Shown here piece after piece: positions 10,278 to 19,769 of a stretch of DNA of 32,817 nt. Positions within the stretch are counted from its first letter, which is position 1. The number at the start of each line of letters is the position of its first letter. A program made the position numbers and the translations under genes. This DNA comes from Asterionellopsis glacialis (taxonomy: Eukaryota > Bacillariophyta > Plagiogrammaphyceae > Rhaphoneidales > Asterionellopsidaceae). The notes below the pieces were generated by a model, which ran no database searches, had not been told where the DNA came from, and saw only the letters and a list, made by a program, of their open reading frames with translations. The DNA lies in contig WKLE02000074.1 in the NCBI GenBank assembly GCA_014885115.2, positions 1 through 32,817 on the forward strand, read 5' to 3'.

Positions 10278-11219
10278 ACATGATTGTATGAATGGTATGG
10301 ATGGTATGGGTGGTTCTATCATGAAGTCGTTGCAGTTGGGGATGGTTGCATTCCAACCCTGTGATTTTAGAAAGAGAGCTTTGGAGTGTTTCAGAGAGAT
10401 TGACCAGTACAAGTTTTGTTTACAATTTGACTGGTGGTGGGGGGTGAAAACAGGTAATATATTCTAGTATGTGGTTGGACAAAATTTTTTAGTGAAGGAG
10501 TGAAAGAAATGCCCAAGAGAAATTACTTGGTTGAGAAAATGTCTAAAACAGCTCTTGCTAAGATGGTACATAAATATAACCAAAGTCAATATATTGGCAT
10601 TGCAAAACTTTTGGTAGTGAAAAGGTTAATGAGTTATATGCCTCTATTAGGTCTGTCTGCTCCATTTTTGTTGCATGCACTTTTCAGGAGTGCATATTGT
10701 TCATGATCTCTTTAAATTTTTCTTGATTTTCTGTGAATGCTATCTTTTATAATGATATATCCTTTGCTATGTTTGTGGTTTCTACTTTCTTCTTTGGGTG
10801 ATTATGTTCCTTTTGGTTTCTTGTGCGATAGCCTCCAATGTATTCTAGATGCCATTGAGTTTGTTTTGGATTAGTTTCTATCTCATTTTCATCGAATTTT
10901 ATTCCCTTTTTTTGTGTAATCAGATTTTACAACATTCACACTGCTTTCTGATTAGTTACATAGATAAAACAAAAACCTATTATTGAGTTCAACTCCATTT
11001 GGGCACAGGAAAAAAAAAGCTACTTGCCATTCAATCCAAATTATAAAGAAAAGTTCCACAAGGGTGGTCATCAGAAGATGATGTGCAGTGGTCCCCAACA
11101 TAGAACAATACATATTTGGGACCATCTGGTGGATCTCCTTATGGTCCAACATTAGAGACAATCAACAACTGTTAATCACGTGGGTATCTATTTGTCCATT
11201 TATTCTCAAATAGTCTATT
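10278..11219. other. Unassigned repeat-like DNA between elements
   Basis: No recognisable gene. T-rich stretches occupy about 10690-10950. Short open frames at 10500-10706 (plus) and 10952-11161 (minus) show no family motif. It may be further piggyBac-derived or unrelated flanking DNA, because a recognisable piggyBac remnant follows. Confidence 0.4.
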
Positions 11220-11666
11220 AGAGATGATATGCAAAGTAACTAAAATGTATGGAAATGAAGATTGGGTACAATAATTAGAACAACCAGAAAGGAAGAAGAA
11301 AATTCCTGTGCCTTTTAAAGCTAACAACCCACATAGACATCATCCAGTGAAAAAGACAAATGGATCAATGTTACTTGTGGTTACGTTATTGTTTAATTGG
11401 GTGCACTAGTAGCCAGAGGTGCTTCAAATCTATAAACAAGAAGTCTCATGTGGAGTCATAAATATGCTGGGGAAACCATTCTGTGGGTACAAATTGTCAT
11501 TAAATGAGATGCATCTGACTAACTTCTTTGTATGATCCACTTTGTTAATAATAACAATTACCAAGCAAGGGAGAGGCAAATTGGGATCCATTACAAAAAA
11601 TAAACCCTGTCATTGTCATCATTCAAAAGCATGGAATATTGGAGAGAAATGTTGTATTGATGAATC

Positions 11667-11683
11667 TATGATTAAGTACATGG
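11667..11683 (+). repeat. Target-site duplication, left copy
   Basis: TATGATTAAGTACATGG (17 nt) is repeated exactly at 13785-13801 and brackets the inserted non-LTR element. The first TA of the right copy could also belong to the (TTA)n tail, so the true duplication is 15-17 nt. Confidence 0.9.
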
Positions 11684-13784
11684 TACACAATGGAACAAAT
11701 TTAAACAGGGCAAACCAGACGAAACATCCTGGCAAGTCTGGAGAAGGGCATGTCAGTTATTTGCCACCAAGGACGGCAGCCTTCATGAACCCCTCAAGGA
11801 ATGGCTCCACCCATACAACAAACTAAGACAGAACTGGTTTAGCTATTACGGCAATGTATCGGCAACTCTTTTCATTTGTATACAAAATCAATTCCATGAA
11901 TACAAGTCAGGCTACTCCGATGTTTATTATCCAACTAACAACTCATCTTCCTCCTTACCGTCCACTAGCATTCCTGTTGACGTCACGACAAAAGGCAACA
12001 ATTGGCTTATCACCCATCCTGTCCATTTCCGAAAACTTAATGCCATCCATCTTCCGCTGGACTTTAAGCATTTTGTTACTAGCCAGCCACCATGGTCACA
12101 ACACCTCCACCTTAAACTTGAGCTCCGCGTGTCTATCTATTTGATCATTGAATCCATACAAGATGACGTGGTAGTAGTCACCAGTGATGGGTGGTCTGTT
12201 GCGGAGAACAGCAACGGCTCTTTTGGTTGGGTTGCGGCATTGTCGTCTGGCACGAGACTAGCTTTGTGCGCAGGATGGGCATATGGATGTCGCCAAGGAT
12301 CTTCTATGCGAGCAGAGGCATATGGCTTTCTTTCCTGGGTGCAGTTCTTATACTTAATACATCGTTACCACACAATCGAGTGGCCCGATCCCCTACAGCT
12401 TTATCAGCACACATTCAGCAAATCTTTTACTCATCTGTATCCAGAAACTTCAAGACCAGGAAATTCCATCACCAAACTCTACCTTGTTCGAGGATTGGGA
12501 TGTTATCAACATGATAGTAGAGACTCTAGCAAAACTTCCTTATTACAACGAACACATGTCAAAGGCCATCAAGATGATCAAATTACGTTCCAAGATTTAC
12601 CTTTACCAGCACAACTCAACGTTGAGGTGGACCATCTCGCCGGATCGATGCACCGCACCAACCCACCACATGATCTGTCCAAAGTTATCCAGTTCCCTGC
12701 TAATCCAGCCCAACTAAATATACAGAACGTCACCTGCAACGGGAAATATCCCCTGCAAATTCAACATGCACGTTATGCCAAATCTCTCGAAACTTACATT
12801 ATGGAATGACAGTCACTATCTACACAACAATTTCAATCCATCAACCAAAGAGCTTTAGCTACAGTGATTTCTGCAATGTCATCTCGTCATCTTATTCTGA
12901 TCAAAGTGCTCCACTCACACTTACCCCTGAATACTGTAACATCCCGATATGACAAACACACCACATCCATTTGTCCAGGCTGTGATATCCAAGTTGAAGA
13001 TTTTATTCATCATTTCCAATGCAACCACGACAAATTAGTACATTCTCGAAAACAACTTCTGCAAAAAATCAGACTTGCTTGTGATCAAATATCTTCCGAT
13101 CCATGCTTACGTGATACCTTATTATATGGCTTAGAATCTTTCTTCGGTCACAATCGGACAGCACCGGCAACCTTGATAAGTGAAGTCTACGATATACAGT
13201 CCGAGATAGGTTGGATACAAATACTTCAAGGCTGGTTTGCAGAGAGGTGGACCGATCTCCAGTCGCGACACTATGCAAGTCAACATGCAACTAAACATAA
13301 CGGCCAGACCTGGACAACACTTATGATTAAAATTATTTTCACGTGGTATATTACATACTGGAATATACGCAACACATGTAAACATGGTAAAGACTTGTCC
13401 CAGAAAGCTGCTATCCGGAAAACAAGAGTGTTGGAGGAAATGAAAGCTGTCTATGAGCTTAAGCATCAAGTACTTTCTCGTGATAGATCAATATTCTTTG
13501 ACACCTTTGAAGAACACACTCTCCACAAAACAACTACTCAAATGCAAAACTGGCTTTCAGTTTGGTGCCCAACTATTATCCAAAGTGTAAAGCACGCAAA
13601 GTCCTGGGCAATTAAAGGAGTCCGTACCATTAATCATTATTTTCAGTTCCAGCCCGATTGAACAGGTTTAGTTTCCCACAAATTAATCTGATGGTCAAGG
13701 CTGTCATCGCGAGTAGAATTGGTTTCCACGGTTATCACTAGCTGCAGCGATTAATAAATAGAACCTTATTATTATTATTATTAT
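11684..13784 (+). mobile_element. Young 5'-truncated non-LTR retrotransposon insertion
   Basis: A 2.1-kb insertion bounded by an exact 17-bp target duplication and ending in a (TTA/ATT)n tail at about 13766-13784, the classic output of target-primed reverse transcription. It begins within the coding region of ORF2 downstream of the reverse transcriptase, so it was dead on arrival. Its CpG content resembles that of the host genes and its reading frame is almost open, so it is much younger than the piggyBac copy that it splits and the 6.6-kb element at 3631-10277. Confidence 0.92.
11685..13661 (+). pseudogene. Non-LTR ORF2 C-terminal part: RNase H and Cys/His segment
   Basis: Open from the 5' junction (TQWNKFKQGKPDETSWQVW) to a single in-frame TGA at 12807-12809 (IMEW would need TGG), then open again to the stop at 13659-13661; about 657 codons in all. 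RNase H lies from about residue 165: VTSDGW (first Asp), SMRAEAYG (Glu), HVKGHQDD and NVEVDHLAG (last Asp). The Asp-containing stretch DWDVINMIVETLAKLP is found in another frame at about 12493-12540, so at least one pair of compensating frameshifts also exists. Downstream is a zinc-finger-like motif CPGCDIQVEDFIHHFQCNH, then a Trp-rich tail (WFAERWTDLQ, WYITYWNIRNTCKHG), as in C-termini of diatom elements of this class. Confidence 0.85.
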
Positions 13785-13801
13785 TATGATTAAGTACATG
13801 G
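13785..13801 (+). repeat. Target-site duplication, right copy
   Basis: Exact copy of 11667-11683, directly after the TTA-repeat tail. The interrupted piggyBac frame continues immediately after it. Confidence 0.9.
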
Positions 13802-14224
13802 ATTGAGCAATAGGTTGGGTACAATATATGCCAGGCAGTATAAAACCAATCAAACACAGCATAAAAGTTTTTAATGTTGCATGAAGCTAATAAAGGTGAT
13901 GCCTTTCAAGATGGTGCCCAAAATATTGAATGTAACTAACTGCTTCTATACCCTTTTGTACACCATCTACTTCACAAGTTTTTTAAAAATGGTGTTTATG
14001 TTTTTTAATGAATAGCAGCAACAAATGTCTTGTTGTGCATACCTTAAAATTTCATTTCAGCACAATTTTTACAACCATTAGAGTGTGTATAGAACCATGA
14101 TACTGCTGAGTTTTGTAAATCATAATAACATATAACATGCCATCCTACCCAAACTTCAAAAATAACTGCACCATGCTTCATGCTTGATAAAAATAAACAT
14201 TAACAAGAATTTCTCTCATTATGG

Positions 14225-14266
14225 GAATGAATGAATGAATGAATGAATGAATGAATGAATGAATGA
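14225..14266. repeat. (GAAT)n microsatellite
   Basis: About ten uninterrupted GAAT units. It lies in gene-free DNA (about 14030-14727) between the transposon cluster and the first host gene; nothing else is recognised in that stretch. Confidence 0.95.
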
Positions 14267-14727
14267 TCAGAGGCACTATACATTCCCAACTGTAGGTTCC
14301 TAACTCTAGACGTCTAACAGAACTGTCTATTAAATAACTCGTGAGGCGTTGATAACTTTAGTCAGTACAAACTTATTACGGTTAGCGTTCCTGTGTTATT
14401 GTTCACCTTAACCTTACCCGAATTACTATCGGAACAGTTGCTTTTTTTGGTGTGTTTTTTCTCCTGCGAAAAATCGACGAAAAAAGAAATAAATTAGGAC
14501 TCTAGGATGTTGCAGGACTGCTCATCGGTGGGCACCGGTGGCAGAGCATAAAATAGTGAAAATTCTCATGTCGTTCTTGTTTCAAACTGAAATATATTAT
14601 GTAGGACCAGTGGAATTGAGATCCAACACAACAGCATTTGCAATTGTACATAGTATGAATTACATCTTTCTAAAATAATATTTTACTAATAGTTACTGTG
14701 AAACAAAATCTTATGAGAAATAAAGTA

Positions 14728-15264
14728 TTATCGTTGACGTCTTAACTTCAGCTGTGCAACAAGCTCGTGTGCAACAAGAAGAGGATCATCAGATGATGAG
14801 TTAAAAACGTCACTTTCAGCGCACGCATCAGCATTGAAGGCAAAGTCAGATATTTTGAACATGGATGGGCATTTGCTATTTCTTCTTTGAAACCGTCGTT
14901 TCTTGGATACATGCGGATACTGTTGCTCTTCGGCATCGGATCGTTGTTGTGGTTTTTCTTCTTCGGCTAGATTTAAGTCCTCAGTGTTGAGAACGGAAGA
15001 CATTGCAGCCATAAACATAGACGGACATTTGGAGTTCCGTCTTTGATATCTTCGCTTCTTATTGGGTGGAAAGGAGTCAGTGAGCGGAACGTTTATCTTC
15101 TTCATTGGGTCATTCTCAAAACGAAGTCGTTGTTTCAGCATTGCATTCAGTTTGAGAGCACTTTGGAGCGAACCTAAATTATTTTGTGGCAATGGTTGTT
15201 TGCCTTGAAATTGGTCGCAGTGAGAGCTTGAATTTGATGGTGATTTGCTGGAAAGATCAGTCAT
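14728..15264 (-). CDS. Small basic protein with duplicated KKRRxQRRNSKCPSMF motif
   Basis: 178 residues from the first ATG (15262-15264; MTDLSSKSPSN). No enzyme domain is recognised. The sequence KKRR[YF]QRRNSKCPSMF occurs twice, at about residues 67-82 and 121-136, separated by a Glu/Gln-rich stretch. Each copy combines a nuclear-localisation-like basic run with RRNS, a consensus for basophilic (PKA/CaMK-type) kinases. The conserved CPSMF tail suggests a binding motif. An N-terminal Leu-rich helix (GSLQSALKLNAMLKQRL) precedes the first copy, and the C-terminus (LVAHELVAQLKLRRQR) is a second amphipathic basic segment. There is no signal peptide or membrane segment, so a nuclear or cytosolic regulator is the inference. 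Single exon. The perfect preservation of the motif in two copies argues for a real gene. Confidence 0.7.
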   Translation of the reverse strand: MTDLSSKSPSNSSSHCDQFQGKQPLPQNNLGSLQSALKLNAMLKQRLRFENDPMKKINVPLTDSFPPNKKRRYQRRNSKCPSMFMAAMSSVLNTEDLNLAEEEKPQQRSDAEEQQYPHVSKKRRFQRRNSKCPSMFKISDFAFNADACAESDVFNSSSDDPLLVAHELVAQLKLRRQR

Positions 15265-17589
15265 CGTATTGTTTTCAAACAAGAAAGTAACAGGCAGTAA
15301 ATGATGTTAATGATAGTTGGTGCGTGAGATTTGTTGGACGTCAAGATAAGAAATAAATGTGCCTTTAAAAAGTCATCAGTCCGATAATTATATCTTTAGC
15401 TGGGACAGATTATTATGAAATGACTTCTGTTTTCGCGTTAAAGAAGGTAGCAGTCCATACCTGGTACTCAGTAAGAAGTTCCTTCAACTGTAGTTCAAAG
15501 TACTTTTTCTCTTTTTAATGACCGGAACCAAATTGACTCGCTTTCAACATCAGATAGAAGTAAGTAAAGATTAAAAAAACAGAAAATACGAATCAGCAAA
15601 AACAGAAAACAGAAAATACGATTCAGAAAAGACATTTCACAAGGGATTTATACTACATTGAACTTTGATTGCTCTCCACGTAATGATGTATTGAAGGAAT
15701 AGTACCTGGTAGAGCTACGAAGATCGAAGTCAAGATGAGTACCACAGATCATCTTCCGTTCTATGACATAAAGACATTCGGCAGAAATTTTGATTTCTTT
15801 TTTGTTCATAATTCTCCGAATCCCGTTGAAATAATATAAAATAAAATGGTACATGATGGCTGCCAACAAACCGATTAAAAAATGTAATATCAAAAATCAA
15901 GTACCGGCAGAAAAGACTTGAGTTCGCTTCAAATTTTTTGGGACATAATGAGTTCGCTTTCACTCTGGGCAATTGAGGTTTCGAATATTTTTCTGAATTA
16001 TGCTGTAGTTTCACCCATATTACGAAAGTATGGAATCTGTTTACAAGAATTTCTTGTACTTGTACAATTCATATCAATATATGTCCTCAGTTCTATTATT
16101 AAGTGAAAGGTAAATTGTGATTTCAGTAGGTGTGTACGCGTTTTGTTATATTGACGGCAATCGATCCGGTATCCATAAAGAAAATTATTCATATATATAT
16201 TGTGAGAATTATATATATTGAGTACATGTTGTACTGTACAACATTCCGTAGTGCTCAATGGTACAATTCTATTTTGTGACTAGGATAGATAGATAACAAA
16301 ACTATCAAAAAATAATTATGTCCGCGAAGCTCAATAATTTTAATAGATATGATACATTTAGTAATACATACTAATTTTTATCAAAATTTTCCATTGATTT
16401 TTAGCTTTGTAGGATATTTTTCTTCTCAACTCAGTAATTTATTTGTACATTGTACAAGTATACGGAATATTAGGTACTGTAAACTGACTAGTCCTTTGGT
16501 CCTAATATATGTATTGAAAAGTAAACTATCATCAAAGAATGTCTATTTTTCAATACGCGCTGATTCTTCGTTTCATAAATACTTAATTAATGGTAGGATC
16601 CTCACACACGATTTTAAAAGATTCGCTTTCCATTACCTCTATGGAAAACTCCTGTTTGAGCTGCAAATGTGATAGGTCAACTTTTCAGAAGTAGATGCCA
16701 TGCTGTTCAAAACGAATCATCAATCATGCATAAACAAAAAATATCGGAGTAATGTTGTCGGTTTAAGCCTCACCTCTCTAGAGAGTAGTGTAGAGTTGAA
16801 TGTAAATTTATATTATATTATTTGACTTTATGGGCAATATGGTCTTACCAGAGCTTCTCTCTAGAGTTCCTGCCCGTTGGTACAATCAGCACTACTAACT
16901 ACCAATCCCTGATTCTGGTCTGACATCACGTTACGATTAGAGAACAAATACCACGTCATAATTTTTTCTTCCTGCACGGGGATGTTTTTCCATTGTTTCT
17001 GAAAACGAAAATAATCATTTATTGAGAGCGGTGCTCTTTTTTTGGAAGATTAGTATTTACGTCACATTTTCTGATTTCGGGGGATAAAAGTTGTGTTAAA
17101 TGAAAAGTAGCTCGTTCAACGGATACCAGAGAGCTCGGGGAAGACTCAATAGTATTATCCTACTTATTTGGTAGGTCCTACAGATACAGTAGCTCTTGTT
17201 CGTGTAGATCCTACATACAATGATAGCTTCTCAATCAGCACGTGGCTGATGCTGGGAGCTGATGCATGATGCTGTACTTTTCAGGTTCTGTAGAAAAGAT
17301 CCCAAAGAAGAACGAAGCCAAAGAACAACGAAGGCAACTAATTGTAGCATACTGAGATCATTATTTATTAATTACCTCTAACAAATAAAGTTTTTATTGT
17401 AACATTTCAGTATCACAGATCATACGGTACTCACTGAGAATATAACTGACGTATGATAATACCTATTGCCTATATTTTGTCGCGGTACAAAAACTGCATG
17501 CCCAATAAGTAATACGATTACAAACGATTAGCCTGGTAGATTGTAGCACATAAGTAATTTCCGCAGATTTTCATCTTGTTACAGCTGTA
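15265..17589. other. Intergenic region, no gene recognised
   Basis: AT-rich DNA with only short, unconvincing frames. Visible structure: a near-duplicate ACAGAAAATACG(A/T)(A/T)TCAG at about 15579-15596 and 15609-15626; a palindrome ATGTTGTAC-T-GTACAACAT at 16226-16244; and scattered CTCTCTAGAGAG-like sequences near 16780 and 16855. Confidence 0.5.
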
Positions 17590-17700
17590 CCTGTAGTACC
17601 CTCTACTAGAGAGAGTTCTAGGACCTACAGGTAGAGGTCCTCTCTAGTCCTCTCTACTAGAGAGATGTTCCTGGTCCTCTCTCTCTAGAAAGACTTCCCC
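17590..17700 (+). promoter_or_regulatory. CTCTCTAG/CTAGAGAG motif cluster upstream of the 17805 gene
   Basis: Within about 110 bases there are at least four CTAGAGAG or CTCTCTAG sequences and several TAGGACC/GGTCCT pairs arranged as overlapping inverted repeats (for example CTCTACTAGAGAG). The cluster ends about 100 bases before the ATG at 17805, so it lies in the promoter or 5' UTR. Regulatory function is inference; a simple foldback sequence is the alternative. Confidence 0.4.
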
Positions 17701-17804
17701 TTCCTCTCTGTGACACAAAATTACAAATATTGTTGTACACCATCTCAATTCTGCAGCTACATAAGAACTCATCAACAGATTTGTCAACACCCCTCTCAGC
17801 CACA

Positions 17805-18296
17805 ATGTATCCCGAGATTACTATTCACTGCCAAGAAAGAAAAACTGCTGACATGCTTAAGAATGGCACAGATTGGAAGACCTTCCGATCAGAACTTAAA
17901 AGGAGAGGTGCATTGACATCTATGAGTGCAAGACAGCTCCTCTTGAGTGCTGCAATTCAGACCCGACAAGGTCAAGGAAACACAGCGTCCGATGAAGTCA
18001 TAGATTCTTCTTCCTCTAACTCTCTCTCAACGGAAAAAGTAGATGGTCCCATCAAAAACATGGATTTACTCCATTTAATTTCAATGAAAAAACAAAATAG
18101 TAATCTTGGTCAACGGTTATGGACATCGCAGGCATCTTTATCTTGTGGATCAACAGAAATATCAGATTTACCGTCAAGAAACCTTCATGACATTGAATGC
18201 TCCACTACACCATTAAATAGTAGAACTCGGCAAAGTCGAATCGCTGCTGCGTTACACTCTGCGATGAACATTACCAGTTTACAGGATGAGTTGTGA
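17805..18296 (+). CDS. Hypothetical protein, 163 aa
   Basis: The first in-frame ATG is at 17805 in a good context (CACAATGT), giving MYPEITIHCQERKT. The family is not recognised. Ser/Thr-rich, no signal peptide or membrane segment. Features: a Lys/Arg patch (FRSELKRRGALTSMSARQLL) followed by a predicted helix, a Ser run (SSSSNSLS), and a C-terminal helix ending TRQSRIAAALHSAMNITSL. An AATAAA lies at 18412-18417, about 115 bases after the stop, as a plausible polyadenylation signal. Codon use resembles the neighbouring host genes and it lies outside the transposon debris, so I treat it as a real, diatom-specific gene of unknown role. Confidence 0.65.
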   Translation: MYPEITIHCQERKTADMLKNGTDWKTFRSELKRRGALTSMSARQLLLSAAIQTRQGQGNTASDEVIDSSSSNSLSTEKVDGPIKNMDLLHLISMKKQNSNLGQRLWTSQASLSCGSTEISDLPSRNLHDIECSTTPLNSRTRQSRIAAALHSAMNITSLQDEL

Positions 18297-18788
18297 GGAT
18301 TCATACGTTGCAATTATTATACAAACAAGACTGCGCTAATAATGTGAAAACTCCCTCATTTTTACCAGTGGACTAAGGTTTGCTGAAAATCCTGTGAAGT
18401 TCCAATTTTGAAATAAAGACCCCTTTTTGTCCACCATTCAGTTAAATGGCTGCAAAAACTTCGTTGATTTTCGTCACTCTAGCAGGCTTAAATGGTTGGT
18501 ACACGATTATTATAAGGAACGGCACACTTGCAAGATCATGGCACCAGATTCGGTCTTCACTATAGAGGGCATTTTAAAACATTACATAGTTGAACCTTTT
18601 TTATCCATTTCTCTAGAGATTTTTAATATCCTGATTATGTTTTCAGTAATCATGTAATCGTTGTTCTTAATTACTACTGAAGCTCTTAATATAGATATAT
18701 ATTGCTTTCATCAACAAAATCTTGGAGACATCAGAGGCAAATGGAGATGAGGTTCGATTTATTTTAGAAGACTAGCGGGACCTGGTTA

Positions 18789-18842
18789 GTCCCAATCTAC
18801 TAGGTCCTAGTCCTACAGTACAGTACTGTAGGGCTGGGACTC
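18789..18842. repeat. Nested inverted repeat around a perfect palindrome
   Basis: CCTACAGTAC-A-GTACTGTAGG at 18812-18832 is a perfect 10-bp-arm hairpin. Outside it, AGTCCCA on the left pairs with TGGGACT on the right, forming a larger imperfect foldback. Confidence 0.7.
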
Positions 18843-19058
18843 TATAAAGAGAGGTATTCTGACCAGGGATCAACATGGTGTCCATCTCTAGACAGTTTAG
18901 TCCTCTAAGAGGTACGTAGACTGTGACCATGGGATGATATGTCCCGGTAGCTCCCACCAATAGCAACCACTCCGTGTGGTGCATTCCCTGGATGCGAGCT
19001 TCCGCAGAGAAGTGATAGTCTCTCTCTAGCTTCAATAGAGGCGAGTCGCGGCAGTAAA

Positions 19059-19088
19059 GTGATCAGTGATCAGAGGTGATCAGTGATC
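19059..19088. repeat. Direct repeat of GTGATCAGTGATC
   Basis: GTGATCAGTGATC at 19059-19071 and again at 19076-19088; each copy contains two GATC cores, one inside the palindrome TGATCA. Confidence 0.8.
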
Positions 19089-19769
19089 GGATAGTCCTAG
19101 AGTCCTACGTACAGGTAGGTAGGTGCTAGAGTACAACAGAACTGATACCGGTAGTATGAATAAACCCAAACAACAAACCCGAAAGCACTAGAAAACTTAC
19201 GTAGAACAGACGATATCAATCATCGATCATCGCAAATGGTGCATAGTATACCAGAAACGAGGTACAGTATAATATAGTATTAAATATACATTATTATAAA
19301 ATGTTAGATGTGAAGCGGACAATACTCGTTAATACTTTAATCAAGTATGAATATTATATTGAAAAAACAGATGTTCGTTGTAAAATGCATCACACAAAAC
19401 ACAGACAGCAAACGACTAAAGTTGTTTCGGAGTACACCAGCAGTGTCTTTAGAGGGAACAAATATTAATAGAATACGCAAAATTACTGCCGTTGCAGTCA
19501 ACTCCATCAACACAGCAATATCAAATATATCTTCCGCCCATATCAAGTAACAAAATTACACCAACAACTTGTATTGTGACAAACCTCATCTTTTTTACTG
19601 AGCGAAACAGACGGACGTCAAACAAGTAGTATCATTCCGCTGAAACAAAGAAAATTGGATTATTTAAGGTTCATTTCATCGAGCGTGTATTCACTCTAGT
19701 AAAAGCAAAAACATCCGGAAAGGTGGTCTTATCATACACTGCAACACGACAATAAGTACAGATTAAGTT

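Larger units (their letters stand above)
11220..14030 (+). pseudogene. Second piggyBac-like transposase remnant, split by a retroelement
   Basis: The clearest part spans the insertion. CIDESMIKYM ends at 11683 (catalytic DES at 11659-11667), and after the inserted element the sequence resumes at 13802 as AIGWVQYMPGS then KPIKHSIKVF. Together these are the signature of the DDE_Tnp_1_7 (piggyBac) core: DESM, then a QYMP motif, then KPIKxGIKVF. A degraded continuation (HKFFKNGVYVF near 13970-14005, compare the family segment before the third Asp) suggests homology to about 14030. Upstream, from about 11220, a broken frame includes KKKIPVPFKANNPHRHH and LLVVTLLFNWVH, which I regard as tentative. 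Stops (for example TGA right after the retroelement) and frameshifts abound. It is a different copy from the one at 2059-3240. Confidence 0.7.
18297..19769. other. Intergenic region with palindrome-rich DNA, no gene recognised
   Basis: Short frames at 18427-18657 and elsewhere lack support. Notable structures are the nested hairpin at 18789-18842 and the GTGATCAGTGATC direct repeat at 19059-19088, listed separately. Confidence 0.45.

Noticed and set aside
16349..16672. 107-codon open frame on the plus strand
   Set aside because: Phe/Ile/Tyr/Leu-rich translation typical of AT-rich noncoding DNA; no recognisable motif.
18427..18657. 76-codon open frame on the plus strand
   Set aside because: Lies just after the AATAAA of the 17805 gene, has no motif, and starts without a supported context.
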